From Scilla litardierei (taxonomy: Eukaryota > Streptophyta > Magnoliopsida > Asparagales > Asparagaceae), in contig CM061142.1 of assembly GCA_030789695.1 (NCBI GenBank), positions 282,660,165 through 282,724,164 on the forward strand: a DNA stretch of 64,000 nucleotides, given 5' to 3'. The notes beneath the pieces were generated by a model. That model saw nothing but the letters and a program-made list of their open reading frames with translations, did no database searches and was not told the origin of the DNA. Positions 45,803 to 56,140 of this stretch are shown here, piece after piece. The translations under genes and the position numbers were made by a program. The stretch's first letter is position 1. Each line of letters starts with the position of its first letter.

Positions 45803-46330
45803 ACTAGTCGGTCAAAGAAGGATCACTGACCGACTAGTTTATCAACTAGTCGGTCGGTGATTCAACATAAACCGACTAAGAGGATGACAGCCAATAAAGA
45901 TAGTTCAGGAGAACTAGAACTAGTCGGTCTAAGAAGACTTGCCAACCGACTAGTTTCACAACTAGTCGGTCGAAGAGTGTTCTTTGACTGACTAAGAGTT
46001 GAAACATGATCGGCTGAAATCAATCAGCACTAGTCGGTCTGAGAACAAATTCCAACCGACTAGTTTCTCAACTAGTCGGTCGACGATTGTTCTTTGACCG
46101 ACTAATGATAAACAGTAGCTCAGGCTGTGAAATGAAAGACATAACTAGTCGGTCTAAGAAGGATTCCTAACCGACTAGTTTGACAACTAGTTGGTCGGTG
46201 AACCTTCTTGGACCGACTAACTGTAAACAGTAAGTGAGCTGAAATTGAGAAGGCATTCTAGTCGGTTCATGAAGGATTGTCGACCGACTAGATTGCCATC
46301 TAGTCGGTTGGTTCTCCTTCTTGAACCAAC
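45803..46330 (-). repeat. D-family inverted-repeat cluster (ACTAGTCGGTC) in the 3' LTR
   Basis: CTAGTCGGTC and its reverse complement GACCGACTAG alternate, separated by about 14 bp and then 8 bp, giving a period of about 42 bp. The intervening AAGAAGGAT-like sequence is also conserved. The same array is in the 5' LTR (51100-51630). Confidence 0.9.
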
Positions 46331-46709
46331 TAACATGCACAAGAAGCCGCGATGAGAAGCGTAAGACTTCGGGAAAGATTCTATGGGCTTCTATGATAAT
46401 CCTAACTCTAATAATGTAAGACCTACTCAAGGCTTAACATTCTACGGAAAGAAACTAGAAGACTATAAAATAAACCTTGATGAACCGTCTTCAAAAGCTT
46501 CAATCCGAATCTCTTGACTTCAATAAAGGTCCTTGAGCTTCAACGAAGCTTCAGGCACACGATCACGCGCTTTGAGAAGTCTCGAGACGTCTCTTTTGAT
46601 GTTCATAGAAATTTGGCGACGATCTCCATAACTGCGCTCACAAAGAGTTAGTTCACGATATTTATGTTTGCTCATCATCAAAACCAAATCCGGGGAATCA
46701 ATACTCAAT

Positions 46710-48033
46710 ATTCTCCCCCTTTTTGGTGATGACAAACCAACATAAATAATAATCAATAATAATAATTCAAATGAATTATACTTACTCCCCCTGCATTGAT
46801 GACACGTTAGTTCCGCATTCAATAATGATCATATGCATCAAGCAAACGAGGAAAGTATAAAATGTGAATCCAATTATCGAAATTTAGGATCTAAATCCAT
46901 TTTTATATCTTGACTCCCCCTGAATCTAACATATCAAATTAGATTCTCTGTAAAATGCTTTGAATTATCATTAAGCACATCGTCATTATTAATTCTCTCC
47001 ACCTTTGGCATTAGCAAAAAGAGCGGGAGGAGATCAATTACAACAACAATGGCTAAAAGTAAAAGCACGAGTCTAAGAATATGACCATTGTCCAAATGAC
47101 ACCAAAGTAAAATACGAAGTAAATCATGGCGTGCCAATGAGACCATAGTCGAAAATCGAAAAACGAAATCATCACAACTCAAATCAATGTCGCTTATTGA
47201 GTTATGGAACATACTCTCCAATATCAACATTCTTGGTTAATTTAATGCATGGAAAACAATTCTATGTTTTCATAAAAGTAAATTTATTTAACCAAAATAA
47301 TCGTCGAGCGACGAAGTCAATATCAGAGACATAAATCCATTGTGCACAGGAAAAAGATGCACACCATATACAACACCAAATGTCACAACATTGATCGAAG
47401 AGGATCACAAAGAATAAGCAATCCAAATCTAAGTGAAGTGTGCGATGTGTGGTGATAAGGTGATAAAAACAATATGCAATCAATAACATGCAATAGTGTT
47501 ATGCCAAAAAGAATAGAAACATCGTAAAATTTACGACATACACAAATCTAGTACAAGCAAGCATTCCAAAAGAGATACTCACAAAATGAGTCAATAATAA
47601 GCATGGAATGCCATGAGCATGAGAAAGATAAGTACATAATCATAAGCTTAAAACTAGCATCAAGATATGCATGAGATAGTCTAAAAACATAAAGAGACAT
47701 CTACATGCATTCAACATACATGGATACCAATGTAAATACACTACCAATGTATGCAATCAACACACAAGGATACCAAATGTATATCAAATGTAAGAATATA
47801 CTTACAATTAGGCTCCCCCTACTTTGGTGCATCACTTAAGCACCATCAACTCCATTAGGATGAAAATCCTTGCAAATCAAGGAGTTGGTAGGATTGGTAT
47901 CCCATGGTGGATTGAACCTAGAAAACACAATTCTTGGAGCTAAATATAGATATGTTGCTCCTTCTCTTATTCTTGAGTACCTGAAGATACAAATATCCTT
48001 CCATGGTACCCAAGATCATTGGGTCCTAAGAGA
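46710..48033 (-). promoter_or_regulatory. D non-coding region with multiple polypurine tracts
   Basis: No ORF of note. On the minus strand AGGGGGAG-type tracts occur near 47813, 46915, 46788 and, adjoining the 3' LTR, 46712 (AAAAAGGGGGAGAA). Several tracts before the 3' LTR fit a Sirevirus. The space where pol would lie is absent. Confidence 0.75.
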
Positions 48034-50259
48034 TTAGACCTTTGGAAGCCAAGTCCAATTGGACTTAGACTTCCCAACAAAATCATCATTGTGCACAACA
48101 TTCATGAAATACGAATTAATATACGCTTGTTTTTCATGCATGCTAGTGTCCTTCGGGCCCCAAATAGTGAATGTCTTGGGAGCCCTATTCCTATTGGGAG
48201 CAGGCATACGTTGTTGATTTCTACGTGATGCATGTGGTGGATAGGCATATGCATGACGTGGATAAGCATATGGCACAAGATGAAATGGTGCATGATGAAA
48301 ATTGTTCATATGATAGTGTGGATGAACATATGCATGTGGAGGAACACTTGCATGAGTGTGTCTCACATGGTGTGCACGTGCTCGTGGATGTGGAGCATAG
48401 AAATCATCATACGTGCGAACATGTGGAGTAGGAGGTGTGTTCCTACGTGGCATGGTATACATGAAAGCATGACCCTTCTTTGGAGGTCCACCCAAAGTGG
48501 GTTTCTTTTCAAATGGGGGTGTGTACTTAGCGGAAGCACCATTGGTAGATGAACTACCCATGAAGTGTTTACTCCCACTAGTTGAGGCTTCGGAAGATGG
48601 CCTAACATAGGTCGTGACCGATTTGGATGAGTCTCCCATCTTACACCCCAAGCCAATGTGATGATTGGTCGGAAGTAAGTCATTTAGGATATTATCCAAA
48701 TGGCCCTTACCTTTATTGAATTCATGAATTCGGCCTAATGTGCACTCATACTTCTCGGTGAGAGAATGCATCGAAGCATCCAAGGTAGACACTTGCGATG
48801 TGAGTGCACAAACACGTGACTTGAGATTCTTATTCTCAATACTCAAAGTTGAGTTTTGAGACTTCAAATCTACCATCACACGTTCATTCGAATCCTCAAC
48901 ATGAACATGCTCAAGTTGAGATTTGAGATTTACAATCTCATTTCTCAAACTTTCAACAACGGTGTCGTTGTTGATGATGATAGGCTTAGGTGAGGTTTGG
49001 AGACTAGTTAGCTCATTTTTAATCTTGCTATATCTACTAGCCAATTTAGAAAACTTAGACCAAAGTTGTTCGTTAGCTAATCTAAGTTCATCCATAGTTA
49101 CCTCATCGCCTTCATCCTCGCTTTCATCCTCGCTTTCATCAGAAGAGGTCTCTTGAACATGTTCCTCTCTAGCCATGAAGCACATGTTTGCTTTCTCCAC
49201 TTTCTCATCATCCGGCTCTCCACTTGAGGAGTCCTCTTCGGAGTCGGTGAATGAGCCGACAAGCCCTTTCTTGTACTTTCTCGACTTGTCGTATTTGGGT
49301 GCCTTCCACTTCTCCTTGTGTTTGTTGAGAGGACAATCCGGCTTGATGTGTCCTGGCTTATTGCATTTATAACACACATGAGCGGAGGCATTATTCGAAG
49401 TAAATTTAGAATTATTCTTGAACTTACCTTTCCGGAAGAATCGGTCGAACTTCTTTGCCATCTCGGTCAAAGCTTCTATGTCCAACTCGTCTTCCGATTC
49501 TTCATCATCGGTAGATGTAGATGGAGCGGCCTTGAACGCAATTGTCTTTTTCTTTGGCTCATCTTGGTTCAAGTACGACTTCATCTTGTCTTGCATCATT
49601 ATCTTACTATCCTTGCGTACCTCATAAGACATCAAGGTACCCATTAGTTAAACAACGGTATATTTATTCATATCACTACCTTCCTCGATGGCGAAGGTAC
49701 GCTTTTCCCAACAAGAAGGAAGTCCATCAATTATCTTTGAGACTTTCTCCTTTTGGGTGTAGGTCTTTCCAAGAGCCTCCAATTCATTGGTAATGTCGAC
49801 GAAGCGAGCATAGTACTCCTTCATCTTCTCACCCTGTTGCATATAAAATAATTCGAACTCTTTGTTAGCAACAACGAGTTTAGAGTCCTTTACCGTACTC
49901 GTTCCTTCGTGCAAGATGAGGAGTTGGTTCCATATTTGATATGCACTCTTACATGTGCATATCTTATTGAAGTCTTCGGGCTCCAACGCACATTGCAAGA
50001 CATTCATCGCCTTGGCATTGTTTACCTCCGCGACGACCTCCACGGTAGTCCACTTCACGAAATCTTGTTCGGTGGGCTCGACATACTCCTTCATCGTGGC
50101 TCTCCATAGTGAAGTGCTCCGGAGGAAAGTTTCCATCCGGCATTTCCAGTACCCGTAATTGGTACCGTTGAAGAAGGGAGGCCTAGTTGAGGAGTGTTCT
50201 TCCATCACCGAAGAAGCTCCTTCACGATTCTTGAAGACGCTATAGTCGTTGTTTGTCAT
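48034..50259 (-). pseudogene. gag of D (Sirevirus-like), one in-frame stop
   Basis: Start Met at 50259 (MTNNDYSVFKN). A UBN2-type domain (NGTNYGYWKCRMETFL, CKSAYQIWNQL) is followed by an in-frame TAA at 49647-49645, a CCHC knuckle (CYKCNKPGHIKPDCP, about 49335-49380), an acidic Ser/Glu stretch, a coiled-coil-like helix (about 49080-48680), and a His/Tyr/Pro-rich tail (about 48420-48180). It ends at 48034. Apart from the one stop the 742-codon frame is clean. It shares its layout with the C1 gag. It would form the capsid; no protease or polymerase follows. Confidence 0.88.
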
Positions 50260-50288
50260 AGCTATGAACTTGTAGCTTTGAAACTCTG

Positions 50289-50300
50289 GCTCTGATACCA
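50289..50300 (-). promoter_or_regulatory. Primer binding site, tRNA-iMet (D)
   Basis: Perfect TGGTATCAGAGC on the minus strand, 2 nt from the 5' LTR. Confidence 0.95.
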
Positions 50301-50302
50301 AT

Positions 50303-52006
50303 TGAAGTGCCCTGTGTAGTTACTACACATGTTCTAGAGGGGGGTGAATAGTACTTTAAAATAATCAAGAGTATTATTCCTAATTATTGTGCAAACATAC
50401 AAACAACAAAGCGGAATAGACTACAAACAACAAGAATAGACAACACAAACAAAGTATGTAACGGGTTCGGATCCACCCAAGTCTCCCCGACTTGTTCCCG
50501 GTGATCCTACGTCCCAACCACCCGGATCTCCTCCGGATACTTGAGTTAGAAACCACTAACCCAAGATTTTCCACTATGAAATTCTTGTAGAAAAACCTCT
50601 ACAAGACCAAATCATACACAAATGACATGTGACTCCCACAACCCGGGATCACACCCTCTCTCACAACCGAGAGACAAACTCAAATAACAAATGAGATGAA
50701 ATAATGAAACACTTACCACAAAATCCTATGCCTTGAGTATACTTACCAAATTAGAGCAAGAATGGATTTTGAGGAGGAAGATGTCACCAAACCGAAGCTC
50801 CACCAATATGATCAGCGATCGAAGGCTAGGATGGAGGATGGTGACTTGGATTCAAAGCCCTTGGCTTGAATGACTCACAATTAATGAATCTCTCTTGAGG
50901 AATAAGAGTGAGGGAGAGATTCTAGTGAGAAGAGAAAGCTTTAGAATGGAGTTGATTTGCTTTTCTTTGATTTCTCTAAATCCCAAAATATGCAGCCTTG
51001 AATACAAGGAAAGAACCCCTCCAGGTATATATAGGATAGAGGAAAGAGAGAGGAAAAATCGTGGCATTTAATGCTCCAACGGCTCTATTCTGAAGCAAAC
51101 TAGTCGGTCAAATAAGGATCACTGACCGACTAGTTTATCAACTAGTCGGTCGGTGATTCAACATAAACCGACTAAGAGGATGACAACCAATAAAGATAGT
51201 TCAGGAGAACTAGAACTAGTCGGTCTAAGAAGACTTGCCAACCGACTAGTTTCACAACTAGTCGGTCGGTGAGTGTTCTTTGACCGACTAAGAGTTGAAA
51301 CATGATCGGCTGAAATCAAGCAGCACTAGTCGGTCTGAGAACAAATTCCAACCGACTAGTTTCTCAACTAGTCGGTCGACGATTGTTCTTTGACCGACTA
51401 ATGATAAACAGTAGCTCAGGCTGTGAAATGAAAGACATAACTAGTCGGTCTAAGAAGGATTCCTAACCGACTAGTTTGACAACTAGTCAGTCGGTGAACC
51501 TTCTTGGACCGACTAACTGTAAACAGTAAGTGAGCTGAAATTGAGAAGGCATTCTAGTCGGTTCATGAAGGATTGTCGACCGACTAGATTGCCATCTAGT
51601 CTGTTGGTTCTCCTTCTTGAACCAACTAACATGCACAAGAAGCCGCGATGAGAAGCGTAAGGCTTCGGGAAAGATTCTATGGGCTTCTATGATAATCCTA
51701 GCTCTAATAATGTAAGACCTACTCAAGGCTTAACATTCTACGGAAAGAAACTAGAAGACTATAAAATAAACCTTGATGAACCGTCTTCAAAAGCTTCAAT
51801 CCGAATCTCTTGACTTCAATAAAGGTCCTTGAGCTTCAACGAAGCTTCAGGCACACGATCACGCGCTTTGAGAAGTCTCGAGACGTCGCTTTAGATGTTA
51901 ATAGAAATTTGGCGATGATCTCCATAACTGCGCTCACAAAGAGTTAGTTCACGATATTTATGTTTGCTCATCATCAAAACCAAATCCGGGGAATCAATAC
52001 TCAACA
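50303..52006 (-). mobile_element. 5' LTR of D (intact)
   Basis: 1704 bp, minus-strand TGTTGAGTATTG...GGGCACTTCA. It includes inverted repeats (51100-51630), a TATA box (minus TATATA, about 51026-51034) and leader hairpins: CTTGTAG with CTACAAG (50584-50605), TCCC with GGGA around ACAACC, and CTCTC with GAGAG around ACAACC. It also preserves the uninterrupted target sequence of A2 and B1 (50775-50855). Confidence 0.95.
51100..51630 (-). repeat. D-family inverted-repeat cluster in the 5' LTR
   Basis: Same array as at 45803-46330, with a few point differences. First hairpin: ACTAGTCGGTC...GACCGACTAGT with a 14-bp spacer. Confidence 0.9.
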
Positions 52007-52218
52007 CTATATGCGTGTCTTCTTTATTCTTTAGCACACTTAAATTCTCATTGGAACAGTTTAAGTCAGAATCTTATATTAAAGCAAAACAATCAACAAA
52101 GCTGGACATACTGCTAAACACTAAAACATCCTCTTGCACTATGCAACTTTCGACGTGGCTGGCCAAATTTTCTATGCAACTTTCACCTTGCAAGAAAGCA
52201 AATAAGTTCATCACATAC

Positions 52219-52239
52219 CTTCGTTGTATCAACCGAGAT
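52219..52239 (-). CDS. Candidate 21-nt exon joined to the exons at 23203-23647
   Basis: Minus strand: AG precedes and GTATGT (a strong donor) follows. Read in the phase required by the exon at 23647, it codes SRLIQR and joins in frame to the residues beginning RNGVIP. If correct, element D lies in the intron between them, making it about 28.6 kb. Rests on splice signals and phase only. Confidence 0.35.
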
Positions 52240-52335
52240 CTGGAAACTAACAATTGCAACATAAATGCTCTTGCACTTTCGAGAAAAAAAAGTAAACAAC
52301 TTTAAGTAATTAAATCTAAGATTTATCTTCAAATT

Positions 52336-52784
52336 TCAGAAGAACCACCGACTCTGTACCCTCGAATCAGTAGGATGTGTATCCAGATCTACAATCCTAT
52401 GCATCGACATTCGCGCGATCTCAGAGATCGCGTGTTGCCTAACTTCCGCATCGCTGGCGAGCTCCTCGTACGCAGCCTCGAATGCCTCTCTCCAAAATCT
52501 CGGCAGTCGAATCTGGCGATTGTGAGAGTAAACCTCCCACCATTTTCTGACCACTTTCTCCCTCTCCTCCACCTCCTAAGAATAGCAACAATAAACAACG
52601 AATAAGAGCAAAGAACACAGAGCATCTGCGATTGATCAACGATTTCGGCGGTGCCGGTGCCGGTGAGCATTGACCAGCAAGCGAGGAGGAGGATCGCGAG
52701 GAGAGCGTAGAGCCTGTAGCACCCTTTTCCGAAAAGTTTTGTTGCGTTGGGGGATGAGATCGGTAGTAGATCGGAGTCCTTCAT
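52336..52784 (-). CDS. Small membrane-anchored plant protein (DUF1195-like), two exons
   Basis: Minus strand. Exon 1 starts at Met 52784 (MKDSDLLPISSPNATKLFG) and carries a hydrophobic segment (LYALLAILLLACWSML), probably one membrane helix. Exon 2 begins after CTTAG at 52575 and encodes EVEEREKVVRKWWEVY, IRLPRFWREAFEAAYEELAS and SEIARMS, ending at the stop 52336. Without splicing the frame is lost, so an intron is needed; I cannot fix the donor (somewhere in 52580-52660). From memory the second exon resembles the plant family DUF1195; its function is unknown. It reads towards element D. Confidence 0.6.
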
Positions 52785-54040
52785 GTTTTCTTTGAGTGTG
52801 AAGGCGTCGAGTTGAGACAGAGGGGGTTTAACGGCGGTTTGGAACCATGCGGAGAGATTCTATACTGGCATTTTTGAGTGGAACGATTAAAGGATCCCAG
52901 TTGTTGGGGCCGACAAAAGACGAACTCGCTCGACGATCGGGGACACCGGTGAAGCTTTTGGTGAGAGAGGACGCTAGCGTGTGTGAGATTCCTGGGTTCG
53001 TTTATCATCGCGAGATCTGTCCCTCGCCGCTGGCCTCAGAGGCGCTGCCGACGTGGCTTGGTCCTTGTTGGAGTGATGCGCTTGGAGAGCTTGATGCCGT
53101 TACAGCTCTCTTCGTGTTTACTTTCTGCTCTCTTAATTTCTCTCTTCATGGTTGCTGCTCTCTTCAAGAGCCGATTTTGCTCTCCCTCAAAAACCCGCCG
53201 CTCTCTTCTTGATGAAGGCGCCGTGAAGAGCGTTACCACTGATGTTTTAATTGGGGAATTTGGGGGGGATAGAGATGGCTGCAATTATGGCTGCAATTGC
53301 GTGTTCCCCAAAAATTGTCTTGATGGCTGAGCTTTTTTGAATTTTCCCAACAATAACTGCAATTGCGTGTTAATTTCAAGTTTTCGGTTTTCCCCCAAAG
53401 GGTTCCCCGAAAATAAAAGCTATCCCCCCAATTGTTTTATCAAGTTGAATCCTTGTCGTTGATTTATCAAGATCAAATCCTAGCCGTCTTTCTATCAACC
53501 TGTTTGTCCTAATTAGTTTGTCTTAGTCAACCGGTAAGGTTCAAAAAACGCTGTCAAAGATATAATAGATATATGATCTTCGTATGAAGTAAGGAGGCAT
53601 GTGAGTATATCACCTCGCCCTTTTTGGGGCGACCTCGATTTGCAAGCGCAACGCATGTCTGACTTCTCCACTGTCCCTCTCGTGGGACCCACTCCCCTCT
53701 TTTGCAAACCACTGGGGGGGTCAACAGAGAAGCGATTTATGTAATATCCTCCCACCCGATTGCGTGAACACCCAAGGGGTCCACATGCCAATTGGGCCCG
53801 ACAGCCCCAGTGGGTACTCTACGCAAACAACTCCTTAGAGTTCCAGGTCTGGTCAAATATTAGGTCCATTTAGCTGCGATCTATCCGATTACAATCTCTC
53901 CCCGGTGTCGCCACCTCACTCCGCTCGAGAGAACTCCACTCCGCACGCTTTTGCGCAGAATTACGCACTCTCACAGATTAATTGAAGGAGAAAAAGGGGA
54001 AAAAATTTTGGGTTTAAAAAAATAGAGAAAGAAGGAGCAC
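52785..54040. other. Intergenic region between two divergent genes
   Basis: Upstream of both the minus-strand gene (52784) and the plus-strand gene (54041), so it holds their promoters. No clear TATA box. A 15-bp repeat CTGCAATTGCGTGTT occurs twice (near 53291 and 53353). Short segments near 52985-53035 resemble 23037-23110. A plus-strand ORF at 52847-53212 has no recognisable domain and is left out. Confidence 0.5.
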
Positions 54041-56140
54041 ATGCCGAAATCATCATCTCAGTCTCCCACCATCACTCCGATGAACCCCGCCACCAAAACC
54101 CTAGCTCCAGCTCCGAACCCTAACCCTAACCATGGCCAAATCCTAACCAACCAATTGGAAGCCGATCTCCTCCACTCGTACCAGCAAGCGCTCCTCATGG
54201 ACGACGACGAAGACCCGGAGGCTGACGTTGCTGCTCTCCATCAAACCCTAAACCAGACCCAAACCCTAGATCACCTCATCTTTCAAGATCCCGACGATGA
54301 CGATGAAGACGAAGAGGAATCAGCTGGAGTCGAAGAGGAGGATGAATTAGAAGGAGACGGCCCCGAAATTGAAGACGAGCGGAAGCCCTCTGTTAAAACT
54401 AGCGTCATCAAACCTCCGTCCGAGCCTAACCCTAACCTAATTGCCACTTTCATCGACCCGACTCCTCATATCTCCTCCCAGTTTTACACGTTTAATCGAG
54501 ATTCCCATGCCCTAATGGTCCGCTGCATCTTAGAAGGGCGCTTAGCTACCACTGATGAGATTCAGCATGCGACGCCTATCGATGTGCTCAGATCTTGGCG
54601 AGCTGTTTGGAAAGATCGAAATGAAGATACGGCGTATTTGACTGCGTGGAAGCGGATTCAAGATAAGCTCCAAGCTCACGTGGATTCTAATGGAAATACT
54701 TTGCTTTACTTCAAGAACAACCCTTCACAGTGCGTTTCTCATGTTGAGCAGTGGCCGGAGATTGTGAATTCGCTCCATGCCGACCCCGACCTCCTCCGGC
54801 ACCTCGGGCTTAAGGAGACGGTGGATCGAATCAAGCAGTCTTGGACTGTTGGTGCTAAGTTTTATGGGATTCCGGAATCTTTCATCCGCATGTGTGTTTC
54901 TTCATGCCCTATTTGCTCCGGCGCTGCTTCACTTGGCAGTGGTGGATCATCGATTGCTGCTGCTCGGTCGAAACGGCGGCGGTTTGAATACACAGACTCG
55001 TTTGAGGTCCCTGCGAGAGATGTACAAGTTAGGCTGCAGGAGTTGGCAGCAAAGCACAAGGTTGTCCTCTGCATTAGGCAGAAGTACATTCGTTATAAGC
55101 CATTTATGGCTGAAGTGAAGGACTATGCTTGTCATCGGGCTGGGGAGCCCTCGGCGGCCTCTGGGTCTTCCTCCAAGAAAGCTCGGGTCTTGAAGAGGGA
55201 GCCATACCAGTCAAAGAGGTGCGGGTGCGGGTTTAGGATCCGTGCAATCGTCCCGATAACGAACTACAATGAGAAAGATAAGACCTTTGTCTATCAAGAG
55301 GAGGGGAATGCTGTGTTCAAGTTGTATGCGGTGCATTCGGGCCATGAGCCTGGGGCACGAGATGGAAATGCCAGGATCATTCATCGGATGGTCGGGCACA
55401 AGGGTGGTTTTGATATGGATCCTGAGGCTTATGGTGTCAGAGAGGATGCAGATCCGGAATCATTTGTTAATCTGATGAAGGATGATGGTGGTGCAACCCT
55501 ACACCGTATTCTTCTTCAGCAGGTTCAAGAGGTTAAGATTGAGGCAGGGTTGTTGGAAGGGAAGATTGGGAAGATGCCGATGGAGCTTTTTGGACCGCTA
55601 TCCCGTGAGCTGGCAGATATCTTGCACCGGCTTAGGAGTGTAGGGGCAGCACAACATTTGGAGGATGCATTGGTGGCGGCAGATGAGGATGTTGTGCAAT
55701 GGGGGAACGACCAAAGCCATCACCCCCTTGATGGCCATGAAAGGATGTTTGCTAATGATTCTGAAATAATCGAAGATGAGGAGAATGATTTTGATTCAGC
55801 TCTTGGAACCATTGTTCCCTGGGACAGGATAGCTGAGGGGGGTCATGAAAAGAAAATGCTCATGACTGAGAGCTGCAAGTCCAGTGACAAGTGGCTGATG
55901 AAGGAAGATTGTGGTGATTTTGATGAGAAGAGTATTCTTAACTGCGGAGATGAAGAAGAGGACAACAAACTTATAAAACCCATAAGGCTCGACGGAACGA
56001 TCTCTACTGACCATAATATGATAGGAATGCAGGTTGATGGATTCTATCATGATAGCAGCAAGTGGTATGATTCGCCTATTGGATTGGATGCTGGTGCTGA
56101 TTCTGGGGATGGTGGGTTTAGACACGGAGGTATTGAGTGA
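54041..56140 (+). CDS. Intact 699-residue plant protein with a FAR1/WRKY-GCM1-type zinc cluster
   Basis: A single open frame from MPKSSSQSP to TGA with no defects. Order: Ser/Pro/Asn-rich start (1-40); very acidic Asp/Glu stretch (about 55-125); a conserved-looking middle with RMCVSSCPIC (about 283-292); basic SKRRRFEY; then a possible zinc site of Cys364 (DYACH), Cys394 and Cys396 (KRCGCGFRIRA), His432 and His435 (AVHSGHEPG), spaced like the C-C-H-H of FAR1 and WRKY-GCM1 domains. An acidic tail follows. It is probably nuclear and DNA-binding, whether a host regulator or an old domesticated transposase relative. No transposase core is seen. It is the only clearly intact gene of this size here. 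Confidence 0.75.
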   Translation: MPKSSSQSPTITPMNPATKTLAPAPNPNPNHGQILTNQLEADLLHSYQQALLMDDDEDPEADVAALHQTLNQTQTLDHLIFQDPDDDDEDEEESAGVEEEDELEGDGPEIEDERKPSVKTSVIKPPSEPNPNLIATFIDPTPHISSQFYTFNRDSHALMVRCILEGRLATTDEIQHATPIDVLRSWRAVWKDRNEDTAYLTAWKRIQDKLQAHVDSNGNTLLYFKNNPSQCVSHVEQWPEIVNSLHADPDLLRHLGLKETVDRIKQSWTVGAKFYGIPESFIRMCVSSCPICSGAASLGSGGSSIAAARSKRRRFEYTDSFEVPARDVQVRLQELAAKHKVVLCIRQKYIRYKPFMAEVKDYACHRAGEPSAASGSSSKKARVLKREPYQSKRCGCGFRIRAIVPITNYNEKDKTFVYQEEGNAVFKLYAVHSGHEPGARDGNARIIHRMVGHKGGFDMDPEAYGVREDADPESFVNLMKDDGGATLHRILLQQVQEVKIEAGLLEGKIGKMPMELFGPLSRELADILHRLRSVGAAQHLEDALVAADEDVVQWGNDQSHHPLDGHERMFANDSEIIEDEENDFDSALGTIVPWDRIAEGGHEKKMLMTESCKSSDKWLMKEDCGDFDEKSILNCGDEEEDNKLIKPIRLDGTISTDHNMIGMQVDGFYHDSSKWYDSPIGLDAGADSGDGGFRHGGIE

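Larger units (their letters stand above)
23767..46709 (-). mobile_element. 3' LTR of D in three pieces
   Basis: Pieces 23767-24251, 33675-33740 and 45558-46709 (TSD duplicates excluded) add up to 1703 bp and align with the intact 5' LTR (50303-52006). The interruptions are A2 and B1, inserted only 66 bp apart. The LTR terminus at 46709 is TA instead of CA on the plus strand (one transition). Confidence 0.95.
23767..52006 (-). mobile_element. D: Sirevirus-like copia element holding two nested Athila-like elements
   Basis: Flanked by a perfect TSD CTATA (23762-23766, 52007-52011). Without A2 and B1 it is about 7.0 kb: 5' LTR 52006-50303, tRNA-iMet primer site 50300-50289, gag 50259-48034, non-coding region with several polypurine tracts (48033-46710), and 3' LTR 46709-23767 (split). 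No pol is present. The two LTRs are about 1704 and 1703 bp and very similar, so the insertion is fairly recent; A2 and B1 are younger still. Confidence 0.95.

Noticed and set aside
45803..46330. Hairpins of ACTAGTCGGTC with its inverse as microRNA precursors
   Set aside because: The stems are only about 11-12 bp and arranged as a repeated array upstream of the LTR TATA box. This fits a DNA control element better than a single long precursor.
52847..53212. 121-residue plus-strand ORF upstream of the minus-strand gene
   Set aside because: No recognisable domain, lies antisense in a probable promoter region, and nothing supports translation.
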